Positions 47,873 to 57,993 of a stretch of 64,000 nt of DNA are shown here, one piece after another (the stretch's first letter is position 1; each line of letters opens with the position of its first letter). The notes below the pieces were generated by a model. The model saw only the letters and a list, made by a program, of their open reading frames with translations, made no database searches and was not told the DNA's origin. Made by a program: the position numbers and the translations under genes. Source of the stretch: Nymphaea colorata (lineage: Eukaryota; Streptophyta; Magnoliopsida; Nymphaeales; Nymphaeaceae); contig NC_045144.1 in assembly GCF_008831285.2 (NCBI RefSeq), positions 21,405,716 to 21,469,715 of the forward strand, given 5' to 3'.

Positions 47873-48174
47873 CAACAGTGGCAGTGACCGTTGTTACAAA
47901 TATTAGGGCAGATTCATAAGATACTGTAACATCAACATTCCCGTTCTAGTATTTAGGATAGATACATGAAATAGTTACATATTATCAGTGTTGCCAAACA
48001 ACCTTTATAAGAACAAAAATGCAAAAAAAGACTGACTTTAGTGACAATTAGCTACTATTCTATATATCTGTTGCAAACATTAGGGCATATTCATAAGATA
48101 CTATAACATAGTGTTGCCGGTAGATACATGAAATAGTTACATATTATCAATGTTGCCAAACAACATATATAAGA
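47873..48174. mobile_element. MITE of the GTTTGGCAA family with a partial tandem copy
   Basis: 47873-48004 starts GTGCTGTTTGACAACAGT and ends AGTGTTGCCAAACAAC. A truncated direct copy follows at about 48066-48174 with the same interior ('tagggca.attcataagata', 'gatacatgaaatagttacat') and the same right end. It lies within the segment unique to the left palindrome arm. Confidence 0.6.
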
Positions 48175-48289
48175 AGAAAAATGCAAAAAAAAAAGACTGA
48201 TTTTTTTTTTTGGTGAAAGACAAAGCTACCTAATTCAAGTACAACTAGAGTCAACTTAATTTGAGTACAAACACAATTCAGATCATACA

Positions 48290-48500
48290 TACCTCAACCA
48301 CGACGTAGATAGAATATGAAAGGCAGATATTATTTTAAACAATAATTCGAAAAAACATAACTTTATTGCAAATAACTGATTAGTTTCTTATTACTAGAGT
48401 AAAAACATTAAAATAATTTGGATGAAAAGGCATTAAAGCCGCTGTTGTGTGATAAGACCTTATTAGGGGTAAAGACATAGTCATTACCTTAAGTTGATTG
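48290..48500. repeat. Segment repeated in direct orientation at 53258-53465
   Basis: Both stretches start CTCAACCACGACG, contain 'acataactttatt', 'aatttggatgaaaa..'-type words and end in 'acatagtcatta' / 'acatgatagtcatta' followed by 'ttgatt/taatcgg'. The second copy lies outside the palindrome, next to LINE debris. Confidence 0.5.
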
Positions 48501-48798
48501 AGTAGTGATACATAGGTTCTAAAATCTACATGATAGCAGGAATTTTATAAACAAGAAAATATTGATGTGCTTGAAAATATCACACAAATAGGGGCCTATT
48601 ATGTAAATATAAGAAAAAAAATACCTGCACGATAATCCGTTAAAACGATCGCTTCTTGCTACTTTCATATATATATCCATTGCATGCTTTGAGACTCTCA
48701 CACGACTCTTTGACTCTGGCTTTTGACATCTCTGTTGTGCGCCAAGACTGCCGCTGAAGCAAGAAAAAGGAGGAGGAGAATCATAAGAAGAAGGAGGA

Positions 48799-49182
48799 AT
48801 GGAGATAGAGGGAGCAATGGCAGAGGAGGGTGGCCCTCTGCAAATTCTACGACCAACCAGAGGCTACATAATGAAGTTCGCCCTCATTGATTGTGGGTAT
48901 CTGTCCTTCGTGTTTGGACCGGTGGTGCTAACTATCGTGCTCTCGGTCAACAGTTACTTCAATCCCGCATTCTACGTCCTCATCTGGGTGGGTGTCTCCA
49001 TCCTCACCTTGATCGGCGTCCTTATCATGGTATTCCATTGCATCCATCACCTACGTCGAGTGGCGCCCCTTCCGGACCCCAACCAGCAGTCACAGCAACT
49101 GCAAAATGAGCAACATGTTATCACCCCAAAATTTTCAGAAAAGGGGGTTATTAAAATTTTCGGTCCATTATTTTTAAAATGA
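48799..49182 (+). CDS. Small two-helix membrane protein, left copy
   Basis: 127 residues, intronless, from ATG 48799; the inner ATG 48817 aligns with the start of the right copy and is the likely original start. After a short N-terminus (EEGGPLQILRPTRGYI) come CGYLSFVFGPVVLTIVLSV and VLIWVGVSILTLIGVLIMVF, two clear membrane helices, then a basic segment (HHLRRVAP) and a hydrophilic tail. By the positive-inside rule the C-terminus is probably cytosolic. The tail runs into low-complexity sequence before the minisatellite, so the true end may be altered. I do not recognise the family. Its paralogue faces it from the other palindrome arm. Confidence 0.6.
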   Translation: MEIEGAMAEEGGPLQILRPTRGYIMKFALIDCGYLSFVFGPVVLTIVLSVNSYFNPAFYVLIWVGVSILTLIGVLIMVFHCIHHLRRVAPLPDPNQQSQQLQNEQHVITPKFSEKGVIKIFGPLFLK

Positions 49183-49219
49183 ATTTTAAACACAAGTTTA
49201 AATCCAAATCAAGCATTTG

Positions 49220-49570
49220 AGACCCATTTGTCCCTTCTTTTGATAAAGAACTTCCTTTTAGACGGCGATTTTGGTCTTTTTGGTGGGTAAGATCATTTGT
49301 CTCTCATTTTAACAAAGAACCTCCTTTTAGAGGGCGATTTTGGTTTTTTTGGTGGGTAAGACCGATTTACCCCTCATTTTGACAAAAAACTTCATTTTAG
49401 AAGGCGATTTTGGTTTTTTTGGTGGGCAAGACTCATTTGTCTCATCTTTTAACAAATCTGTTAACAAAGAACCTTCTTTTAAAAGGCAATTTTGGTCTTT
49501 TTGGTTGGCAAGACCCAATTGCCCCTCCTTTTGACAAAAAACATTCTTTTAGAAGACGATTTTGGTCTTT
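49220..49570. repeat. 70-bp minisatellite, left arm, five units
   Basis: The word GGCGATTTTGGT.TTTTTGG recurs at about 49263, 49333, 49403, 49483 and 49553, so the unit is about 70 bp with one longer unit of about 80 bp. Unit ends read AAAGAACNTCCTTTTAGA. Confidence 0.8.
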
Positions 49571-50029
49571 TTGAGTGAACAAAGGCCAAGTCATTTTTTT
49601 TAAAAAATATTTTTATAAGCCCAATGGCCAATCATACCCATTTTCAAACCAATTCTTTTTTAAAATAATTCAAAATTATGTGAAATTCAGATGAAACTGG
49701 GCTCACTTCTTCGATTTCTTCTTTCTCTTTTTCTTGGCATTCTTTCCTTTTAGCAGAAGCTGATCACCGATTCTCTTCCAGAGAATGCCGAACATGGTTG
49801 GAGAAGAAACGTAAGAAAGAAGCTCAGGAAGAGAATCAATGATGAGCTTCGGCTAAAGGGAAAGAATGTCATGAAAAAGAGAAAGAAGAAATCGAAGAAG
49901 TGAGCCCATTTATTTGAATTTCATATAATTTTGAATTATTTTGAAAAAGAAATGGTTTGAAAATGGGTATGATTGGTCATTGGGCTTATAAAAATATTTT
50001 TTTTTAAAAAAATGAGTTGGGCCTTTGTT

Positions 50030-50310
50030 CACCCCAAAAGACTAAAATCGTCTTCTAAAAAGAGGTTTTGTCAAAAGGAGGGGCAAATGGGTCTTGCCCA
50101 CAAAAAAAAAAAAAAACCAAAATCGCTTTCTAAAAGGAGGTTTTTTTTATCAAAAGGAGGGGTAAATAGGTTTTAACCACAAAAAAAGACCAAAATCGCC
50201 ATATAAAAGAAGGTTCTTTGTCAAAAGGAGGGGCAAACGAGTCTTGCCCACCAAAAAGACCAAAATCGCCCTCTAAAAGGAGGTTCTTTGTCAAAAGGAA
50301 GGACAAATGA
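50030..50310. repeat. 70-bp minisatellite, right arm, four units
   Basis: The reverse complement of the left-arm array: ACCAAAATCGCC-type words recur at about 50044, 50118, 50190 and 50260. It covers the 3' part of the right membrane-protein frame and explains the odd repeated tail of that frame. Confidence 0.8.
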
Positions 50311-50594
50311 GTTTTATCGAAAATGGGTGCTACTCTACTTAGGCAATAAATGCAGTGGAATAAAATGGTAAGGATGCCGATGCAGATGACGACGGAGGCA
50401 CCAACCGAGAAGAGGATGTAGCATGTGGGACTGCTGTTACTCTTATCCGGGAACGCTTTAATCACCACCAGTATTCCACACAGCACCACTAGTCCACACA
50501 CAAAGGACAGATACCCACAATCAATGAGGGTCTTGTTTGTCACGTAGCCTCTGGTTGGTGGTAGAATCTGCAGACGACCGCGCTCCTCAGCCAT
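50130..50594 (-). CDS. Small two-helix membrane protein, right copy
   Basis: The frame starts MAEERGRLQILPPTRGYV and has two membrane helices (CGYLSFVCGLVVLCGILVVI and CYILFSVGASVVICIGILTI) followed by LFHCIYCLSRVAPIFD, clearly homologous to the left copy (roughly half of residues match by eye, with a four-residue insertion between the helices). After about residue 95 the frame reads through the minisatellite, which is unlikely to be ancestral coding sequence. The 5' leader present upstream of the left copy is missing: a TA repeat begins right at the start codon (50592-50617). It may be a decaying copy. Confidence 0.5.
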   Translation of the reverse strand: MAEERGRLQILPPTRGYVTNKTLIDCGYLSFVCGLVVLCGILVVIKAFPDKSNSSPTCYILFSVGASVVICIGILTILFHCIYCLSRVAPIFDKTHLSFLLTKNLLLEGDFGLFGGQDSFAPPFDKEPSFIWRFWSFFVVKTYLPLLLIKKTSF

Positions 50595-51850
50595 ATATAT
50601 ATATATATATATATATCCGTTTGAAGTTTTAACTGATTATTGTGCAGGTACTTTTTTTTTCTTATATTTAAATAATAGGTCTTCACTTGTGTGATATTTT
50701 CAAGCACATCAATTTTTTCTTGTTTATAAAATTCATGCTATCATGTAGATTTTAGAACATATATATCACTACCCAATTAACTTCATTAATAGTCAAATCC
50801 ATAATATCCTATAACTGCGGCATCTTTTATAAATATAATAATTTTTTAAAATCTCAGAATTTCATAGAAATAATAACGCAATAGATACAACATTCTATCT
50901 ATAGCGCTATATAAATTTATTGAAAAAAATGTCCTCCATGTTTCTGCAACTGATCGGTCAGATTTCCCTCAACTCTTGCTGTGGCGATTGAGTTTGGTAG
51001 ACATTAAACTGAATTCCAAGACATGACATTCGAACATAGTAACAGAGAGCTAACAATGCAAAGGAATTAAAGTAAACTGTTCCTGCACTTTCCTTGCAGT
51101 GTTTCTCTCTGTTTTGGAATTCACCAAAGTCGATATCCCCATTAGGAGTCAAGGGAAATGTACCTAATTAGTTGCAGAAGCACGGCATCATGAAGCTGTG
51201 AGCATAAAAGGAAGGCCAAGAACGCTATGGATCATTGTAGAAGAGAAAATCATTCAGAAGTTATTTCAACTCATGAATTCAAAGAAAGAGAGAGGCATTG
51301 ATTGCTCGGATGAAAAATCAATGGAAGCTGAAGAGTAGGTAAAATCAATTCTTTTATTTTAAGTTTTTTTTTTATTTTCTTTTCTTAAGTGTCAAACCGT
51401 ACGTTTTCATTTTCTATATGATGTTTGTGTTACTAGTTTCTCATTTTAATTTTTTAAAATTTTAAAAAATTTACCGTATTTTGAAAGTAAAAGTTTGGGA
51501 CGTTTGGCTAATAAAGAAAGAGAAGTTGTAGGATATTGCTGTAGACTAGAAATTGAGTATAAAACAATAACACGCAATATGAGGATTTTGGTTGCAATTA
51601 CATTAATTATATTGAAATTACATTTAATTGGTTTTTAAATATATAGTTATAATCAAGGGCACATAATATATGAATAAATGGATTGTTGGAAACCACCAAT
51701 ATGAAAATACCAAACATATGTGGGACTGTGTGGATAAATGCCCACACAAGCCCACATGTGGCTCCACTCCGTTTGGTCGTTAGTGGCTTCTTGATGTAAT
51801 TAGTTTAAATTGTAAAAAAAAGTTATATACGATCAAACAAGTTCATACTA

Positions 51851-51915
51851 CTTTTGGGTAGTTTGGCCATGGGAATATTAACATCATGTTCCCATTGTCA
51901 AACAACCCTTTAGGG
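51851..51915. mobile_element. Very short MITE at the right end of the palindrome
   Basis: GGGTAGTTTGGCCATGGGAA and, reversed, AAAGGGTTGTTTGACAATGG form terminal inverted repeats only about 60 bp apart. The left palindrome arm stops in the same repeat (CATTGCCAAACTACCCC at 45693), so the arms end in a MITE terminus. Confidence 0.45.
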
Positions 51916-52339
51916 GCATCCAATATACTTAGAAACATGGAATTTTGATTATTAGAATCAAAATGTTCATTTTTTTAAAAAAAATAGAATTATTAAACAA
52001 ATGAAGTATTTTGTTTCTGGAATTAAGATTCCAGTTTAAGGACGAATTAAGATTCTGGAATTTTCATTCTCTAATCAAAATTTGAAACCATCAAAGACAA
52101 TCCAAACCTTTACCAGATCCAACAAACCTGATCCACAACTACATTAACAATTATGTGAACCTCTTGGTCCACAACAAACGGAATACATATGAAAGAAGCA
52201 AGAGGCCGCCGTTTTAATGGAATATCATTCAGGGATTTATTTTCTCATAATTTCATAATAGGCGTCCAATTGTGTGCTATTTTTTAAGCACATCAAATTT
52301 ATTTATTGTTTATAATAGGCGTCCAATTGTGTCCAACTT

Positions 52340-52415
52340 CATTTGAGTTGGAGTAAACAATCTAATTAGAGTTCGAACTTGTACTATCTTCAGTGTTGAG
52401 ACAATATTTCTCATG
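52340..52415. repeat. Inverted copy of the segment at 47505-47580
   Basis: CAACTTCATTTGAGTTGGAG, then 'caatctaattagagtt' and 'actatcttcagt.ttgagacaa', is the reverse complement of left-arm sequence that is missing from the right arm proper. This suggests the right arm once reached further or was rearranged. Confidence 0.55.
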
Positions 52416-52614
52416 GTAATGAGTTGAGTTCTTTCAATTAATCATGTAGGTTGTGTGTGCTGAAATCCTCTAGCCATGTTGATTCCACTTAGGCCATGGC
52501 CACACCCCGGATAATTAAAAAACAAATTACATTGAAAAAATAAAATTTTTTTTAGTTGTGTCATGTATTGTTTGGATTCAAATTCAGCGGCATGTTTACT
52601 AACGCCTCCTTACA

Positions 52615-52990
52615 TTTGACAGACTGCAAAGGTTGAGTGGTATTACTATTAACAGATGTCCTCTTTGTAAGCAGGACACTGAAGATAGTAGGCATTTATT
52701 CTTTTGCTACGGGATTTCTAAATCTGTTTGGAATTTCCTCACTGGAAAGTTTGAAAAGAAAATTCTTAATAGATTTTATGTGAAAGAGATGTGGCAATGG
52801 TGGAAGGGGTACATACAAATTCAGAATTAAATGGCTCCAAAATGCTCGTTGTTGGTTTTTCCTTTACTAATTTTGAGATAATGGAAAAATCGTAAATTTG
52901 GTTGCATTTGAAATAACATAATTTGAAGTCTATTGTTAATTGGTCAATCTCACAGTAAGCAGTTTAAAATAGAATTTAATCACTTCAAAC
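52615..52990 (+). mobile_element. LINE fragment: reverse-transcriptase zinc-binding tail
   Basis: The frame from about 52633 reads RCPLCKQDTEDSRHLFFCYG then ISKSVWNFL, the zf-RVT domain (CPLC...HLFF.C...VW) at the C-terminus of plant LINE ORF2. Farther on, broken traces of WKNRKFG fit the same family's tail. It is 5'-truncated as usual for LINEs; no endonuclease or RT core is present. Confidence 0.72.
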
Positions 52991-53579
52991 TTATTTATTT
53001 GCAAACTGTACATTTTAACAATTTGTATACCAACTTCAGTTATAAAATCCTTCGAAGAGTATTTCATCCTACAACCCAATCGGTGACCTTTTTTTGTAGT
53101 ATAGATAGAAAACCACTTTTTGTTTTATTATTATTTTTCCTTGACGATGGATCAATCTCCATGCTTAGCTTATCCACAGCTAAAAATAAATTTTGCTGAC
53201 CTAATTAAGCAAATGAAAGTCAATTACATTGAGAAGAAAGATAATTTTGATCTTGTCTCAACCACGACGACGACTGAAATTAGACGGCAAACCAAATATT
53301 ATTTTTTAAAAAATAAAGGGGAAGAACATAACTTTATTTACCACTGGTAGAGTAGATATATTTAATCTGGATGAAAAATTGGTGCCATTGTCTGGGATGA
53401 GAAGCTAATTGTTAGGAGCAAGGACATGATAGTCATTAACTTTTAGTTAATCGGGTGACGATAGTTATTCTCTGGTGTTCCCAACTTGTCATTTCTTGCA
53501 TCGAGCACTTGCATTTTCAAGCACCTGCATTTCCCACTCACTTCAAAAGCGAAAAGAGAGAAGAGGCAGCAAGTCAGAG

Positions 53580-53745
53580 AAGAAAATCCCAGTAGGACGC
53601 TGAAGATGGTAGACATTTATTCTTTAGCTATGAGGCTTCTAAATCTGTTTGGGATTTTCTCAGTCAAAAGTTGGAAGGGAAAATTCCTGATGAATTTCAT
53701 CAAATAAATGCTTTAGACTTTCAGTGGTTAAAGAGGGGCTGATGA
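53580..53745 (+). mobile_element. Second LINE zinc-binding tail fragment
   Basis: One frame reads DAEDGRHLFFSYEASKSVWD then FLSQKLEGKIP, homologous to the fragment at 52670-52790. The first cysteines are gone. It is preceded by the repeat shared with 48290-48500. Confidence 0.6.
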
Positions 53746-54255
53746 TATTTTGGTTGGGATGAAGATGAATACTCTTTCATGGATAAGATGATTAATGAAC
53801 TTGATCGGCGATACAGAACACTGTGGAAGAAGCACATTCGCTCTGCGATACATAAAGTGAAATGCGCCTTCACTTTATGTAGTGGGAACCCATGCAAGGA
53901 GGCGGTCAGATTGATTCATTGTTCCATTCCTTTATGTTCTTTTAAGAAGCATTTGTACATATCTGGACATTAGCTTGTTCTGCTGTAAAAATATGGGCAT
54001 TTGATTCATTCATTTTAATAAAGGACGAAAGCCACTTCTCTGCAGCTCTCATGGGAATTAGCTAGTATTAATTAATTTAGAACTCTATGCTTGGTGTCTA
54101 ATTTTGCTGTTTTTTAAGAAGGTATGCATTTCAGAGAATATAAAGTGATGGAAAGTAGTGCACTAGGCCACAAGGCAGTCCACACATTATGAGTTTAGGA
54201 ATAATTTCTGGTGGTCATTGTCACATTCCAGTATTGTGTTCAATAATCCTGTCTA

Positions 54256-54310
54256 AGGGTGGGCGTCGGGTCGGGCCGCCGCCGAGCCGGCCCGGTTGGG
54301 TCCAAACTCT
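54256..54310. mobile_element. One end of a GGGTGGGC-type hAT MITE
   Basis: TAAGGGTGGGCGTCGGGTCG and the following GGGCCGCCGCCGAGCCGGCC match the left end of the complete element at 56720. The other end is not found nearby. Confidence 0.55.
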
Positions 54311-54864
54311 TAATTTTTATTTGTTTTTTTCTCCCTTCTCGCTGACATTTCTCTCCGAGAAATCCATGACCCTATTTTATGCTGAGGTGCACTACTATAA
54401 AGATTATGATAACTTAGGAGCTGCTTGGGAACATTAGCATTGTGTTATTGAACGATGCACCTATTCAAAAAATTGGTTAGATCTGTTCGATACTATAAAA
54501 GGTGTTTTATGATTTTTTTTTTTATTTTTTACGACAGATTCATGAGACAGTAATAGTGTTACTGATGCCAAACAGCCCATTCAAGAACATTGATAAATAA
54601 AAAGTAAGCGGTATCCAATCAAAATAAAGCCAAGTTTGTGGGGCTGGTGCGGGCAACTGCACATCTCAGGCCATATATGGCTCCGCTACCGTCCAGCCTC
54701 CAGGGACCACCAGCCACTCCAACAGCCAGCTGACCCCAAAAAAATCACTTATAACTGAGAGATAATTTTGCAATCTAGTTTCAATGAAGGATCTGCTGTA
54801 AGTTAGGTTACCTACCTTTATTGATAAAAATTTATATGTACAAAAAAAAAATTCCAGGCTTTAG

Positions 54865-55430
54865 ATCATGGTTTTTCATCACATAGTCACGAGATATTAT
54901 AGCAAGATCCATGACCTCTTTCTGCACGAACAATATTTACATGGGATAAAGCATTGACAAAAATGGTACCATGAAATTCCTTTAGTTGGTTTGTTGTTCC
55001 CTTTCTTTGTTGGTGCCTCATAAAAATTTTTCATGGTCTCATCATGATTCTTGTGAATGCATTCTGTTTGTGCAGAAAGAACCCATGGATGTTCCTGTTG
55101 TCTCTCATGAATATGTGATGAAAAACCATTGACTCGGGAGTCCATGGTTTCTCATCACATACGCAAGAGAGATTACAGCAAGATCCATGGACTGTGTCCA
55201 CATTGACGATTACTTGTGCAATGCATTTGCAAGATGGTACCATGAAAATTGTTTAGTTGCTTTGTGATTCCCTTTTTCATGGGGTATCTCATAAAAATTT
55301 TTGTGATGCCTTCTTATGAATCTATTCTCACAAGTAATTGTATATTCATGCACTCCTACATAAAAAATTACCTGTCAAAATGCATTCACAAGATGACACC
55401 CCAAAAATTCCTTAGTTGCTTTTGAAGTAA
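54865..55430. repeat. Tandem repeat, unit about 280 bp, two copies and a partial third
   Basis: Copy 1 (54865-55140) and copy 2 (about 55145-55370) share 'tcatcacata', 'ttacagcaagatccatg', 'atggtaccatgaaa' and 'ctcataaaaattttt'. A third start is seen at about 55376 ('aatgcattcacaagatg', 'attccttagttg'). At the joint, 'atgtgatgaaaaaccat' and 'catggtttctcatcacat' form a short hairpin. Confidence 0.65.
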
Positions 55431-56122
55431 TTTTGGTTGGATATTGAATCCAAATTCAGATTTATTGACATCCCTGTCATTTTTCAAGGGTTTCCTTTAT
55501 GCAAGACAAAACCAATAACTAAAAGATTTAGTATGTGTACTCAATGAAATGGAAATTTCACCATTAATAGTTCTCAATGCAATTCACATTAGACACACCT
55601 GATCATCAGCAAATCAACTTAGATGGACTTTCTGATTGACGGTGCATTCAGTCTCGATTATCTATATTTATGTTTTAAACCTGTTTCTTACAGATTAAGA
55701 AAATGCTCCTTAGTTGTTTGTGAATAAGTTGCAACCTCATGACGTTTTTACTAAGATATGTATTACGACATTATTTGCTTCTATTGTGTTATTATTTTTG
55801 GAAAAATGTGAGATTTTAAATGATTATTGTATTTATAAAAGATGCCATGCAATGATATTCATGGACATCACAAATGTGACAGTTCTACTTGAAGACTAAT
55901 TACCTTATGCAGAAAAAATTCTTCAAAAAACACCTTCGGCAGTTTTTTATTAGAAGTGAAATGGTTACATAGCAGGCATATCGGAATACATCCGTTCTCG
56001 TTCCTTAAGAAATGCCGGAAAAAGTCAGACACCAAGCCCGACGTTTGAGGCGCCGGGAGAAACAACCACAAATTGCCCACTTTGAATAAATGCCCGGAAG
56101 AGTCAGTTTGTACAACACCCAC

Positions 56123-56125
<3 letters not shown>

Positions 56126-56194
<69 letters not shown>
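56126..56194. repeat. Long TA microsatellite
   Basis: About 34 uninterrupted TA units. Confidence 0.9.
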
Positions 56195-56199
<5 letters not shown>

Positions 56200-56481
56200 T
56201 TTTTTTCTCAAATTCATATTTCAGTGTTAATTACACAAAAAAATTATACATCAAAAGATTACAGTACACAATAATTAAAAGATTAAAATGACACAAAGTC
56301 ATATATGTACAAACTTCAACGTCCACTCATGTACTACTCGCTTGACAAAAAATCAATTCTTTCTTTATGTTCTCACGAGCATACAAGCCGTTGAATGCAG
56401 AGTTACAAATTACATCGCTTCTGTTTTTTCCTCTTAGCATTTTGAAGCTCCATACATGGAGACGTTGCTGAACAAATCATA

Positions 56482-56995
56482 TTAAGCGAGGAACTTGTCC
56501 AATTTCTCGACTTGTTCCACACATTTGCTGAAGAGAGGAACTTTTTGATGGATCTGTTGAAACGTGATAAGGAAGAATTAATCATCAAAATAGAGTATTC
56601 TTCAGGAAGCACATAGAATAACAAAAATCTGAATATAGTGGTCTCTTAGCAGGAAGAACAATATCTGTCAGATATTACCTCTTCTGGCCTGATGTCCACT
56701 ATGCTTCTACGGAAATCTGTAAGGGTGGGCGTTTGGCCGGGCCGCCGCCGGGCTGAACCGGCCCGGCCCGGTTCAGCCCGTTTAAGTTTAAAATATATAA
56801 AAATATTTTATTTTTTTGTTTTAATATATATATTTATTATTAATAAATATATTTTATATTTAAAAACATTATTTTATGATTAAAAAATATTTTTTATTTT
56901 TAAACGGGCCAGGCTGGGCCGAGACCCGGGCTATCGGCCCGGCCCGATGCCCACCCCTAGAAATCTGAGCCTTTTCCCCCAGCGTGTTCCACAAT
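56482..56995 (-). pseudogene. Fructose-1,6-bisphosphatase, last two exons, split by a MITE
   Basis: On the minus strand, 56995-56968 joined across the insert to 56711-56679 reads IVEHAGGKGSDFRRSIVDIR then PEE. A donor (GAG|GTAATA) follows, then the last exon 56553-56482 after acceptor TTTCAACAG reads IHQKVPLFSKCVEQVEKLDK then FLA and a stop. This matches the FBPase C-terminus (FIVEQAGGKGSDG...LDIQP.EIHQRVPLYIGS.EEVEKLEKYL); EQAGGKGSDG holds part of the active site in plastid and cytosolic enzymes, and here the conserved Gly is Phe. No upstream exons or acceptor are seen: the frame is closed right before IVEH. With the MITE in the exon it cannot give a normal enzyme. It is a dead fragment of a host gene. 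Confidence 0.72.
56720..56959. mobile_element. Complete 240-bp hAT-like MITE with perfect 8-bp target duplication
   Basis: It starts TAAGGGTGGGCG and ends, reversed, TAGGGGTGGGCA; the subterminal parts are GC-rich (CCGGCCCGGCC words) around an AT-rich centre. The direct duplication GAAATCTG is at 56712-56719 and 56960-56967. An 8-bp duplication is typical of hAT transposition. It carries no coding capacity. Confidence 0.85.
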
Positions 56996-57080
56996 GTATC
57001 ATAAGTTTGTATTAAAATGAATTAATTATACAAAAAAAATTTATAGCTAAGTAAAAAACTAAAAAATATACATATGCTAT

Positions 57081-57993
57081 AAATAAGAATGATAGAAACA
57101 ATAGCAGAAAGAATGGCCTACTCAGTCTACATATAAACAATAGGAAAAAAGTAGAAAAATTTTGTTTACACTCCCAAGAACAAGGCACTCTAGCCCACTT
57201 AATAGCTAACTTAACGATGCCTTTACAGGCAATTCGCATCAAGTCCCATAAGCCATATGCAAAACACAGATTATACTATAACATCGTCTTTACATAAAAT
57301 AGGAAAATGAAAACCACTATGCCTCATTAAAGGGTTATCTACATACAACCAGCCGTCATACTAAATCCTCAAAATTACATAAAAGACGTTTAGACCCTGA
57401 CGACATATCAAACCTTGGGGACATTAGTCACTTTTATCCTTCTGCATTACATGTTGGACAAAATAAAGCACAAAACTGGTAAATTAATTTATTTTATAGA
57501 GTCCAACAGTAGATGAGAAAAGGTAAATATAGAGGCAATAATCGGCTGATCAGCAAATTTCAAGTATATGTTTTTTGGGATTCAATGAATCTATATGCTG
57601 ATAAAGTTAGTTTAGATGGTCGCTAAACCCGGCATGTCACAGCAGAACGAACTTGATTGGTCATCAGAAGAACATGACAACTGAGCGTCAGCCGGCTAGA
57701 GTCCGAACCATCTACTTGCTAAAACTCAAGATTCACATGCTCCCAAGGTCAAATTGAAGAATGCCCTAATTAAACTAATAAGTTTTCTATAGACAATGGC
57801 TTATGTAATTATCAGTACAGATTAATCTATAAGTTCATAAGAAAAGGAACCTTACAGTACCTCTATCTCTTCACCCAATATTAATTGTCACCTGCAAAGT
57901 AAACGACTAAGAATTCTTCTGCTTTTTTCCTATTGTTTATATATAGACTGACTCGACCATTCTTTCTGCTATTGTTTCTATCATTCTTATTTA
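57081..57993. repeat. Inverted repeat with arms of about 76 bp
   Basis: 57081-57156 and 57915-57993 are inverted copies with few mismatches (AAATAAGAATGATAGAAACA, then ATAGCAGAAAGAATGG; ATAAACAATAGGAAAAAAG). They enclose about 760 bp without a recognised gene. It could be a non-autonomous element with long terminal repeats, or a hairpin RNA source. Confidence 0.65.

Larger units (their letters stand above)
45697..51867. repeat. Large imperfect palindrome, about 6.2 kb
   Basis: The left arm (45697-49780) and right arm (49826-51867) are inverted copies around a spacer of about 45 bp. Matching pairs: 45697-45960 with about 51590-51867; 46260-46400 with 51240-51345; 46600-46690 with 50943-51030; 47190-47335 with 50785-50935; 48488-48650 with 50625-50780; 48808-49080 with 50330-50594; 49220-49570 with 50030-50310; 49581-49780 with 49826-50025. 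The left arm is longer because of inserts at about 46700-47190 and 47340-48480. Identity is highest at the centre. Each arm carries one copy of a small membrane-protein gene, pointing inward. Confidence 0.82.
53960..56400. other. Intergenic stretch with repeats, no gene seen
   Basis: AT-rich. It contains a GTTTGGCAA-family MITE remnant (about 54420-54590), the tandem repeat at 54865-55430, a stretch near 55775-55870 related to 47236-47330 and to 50790-50900 inverted, and a long TA repeat. Confidence 0.45.
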
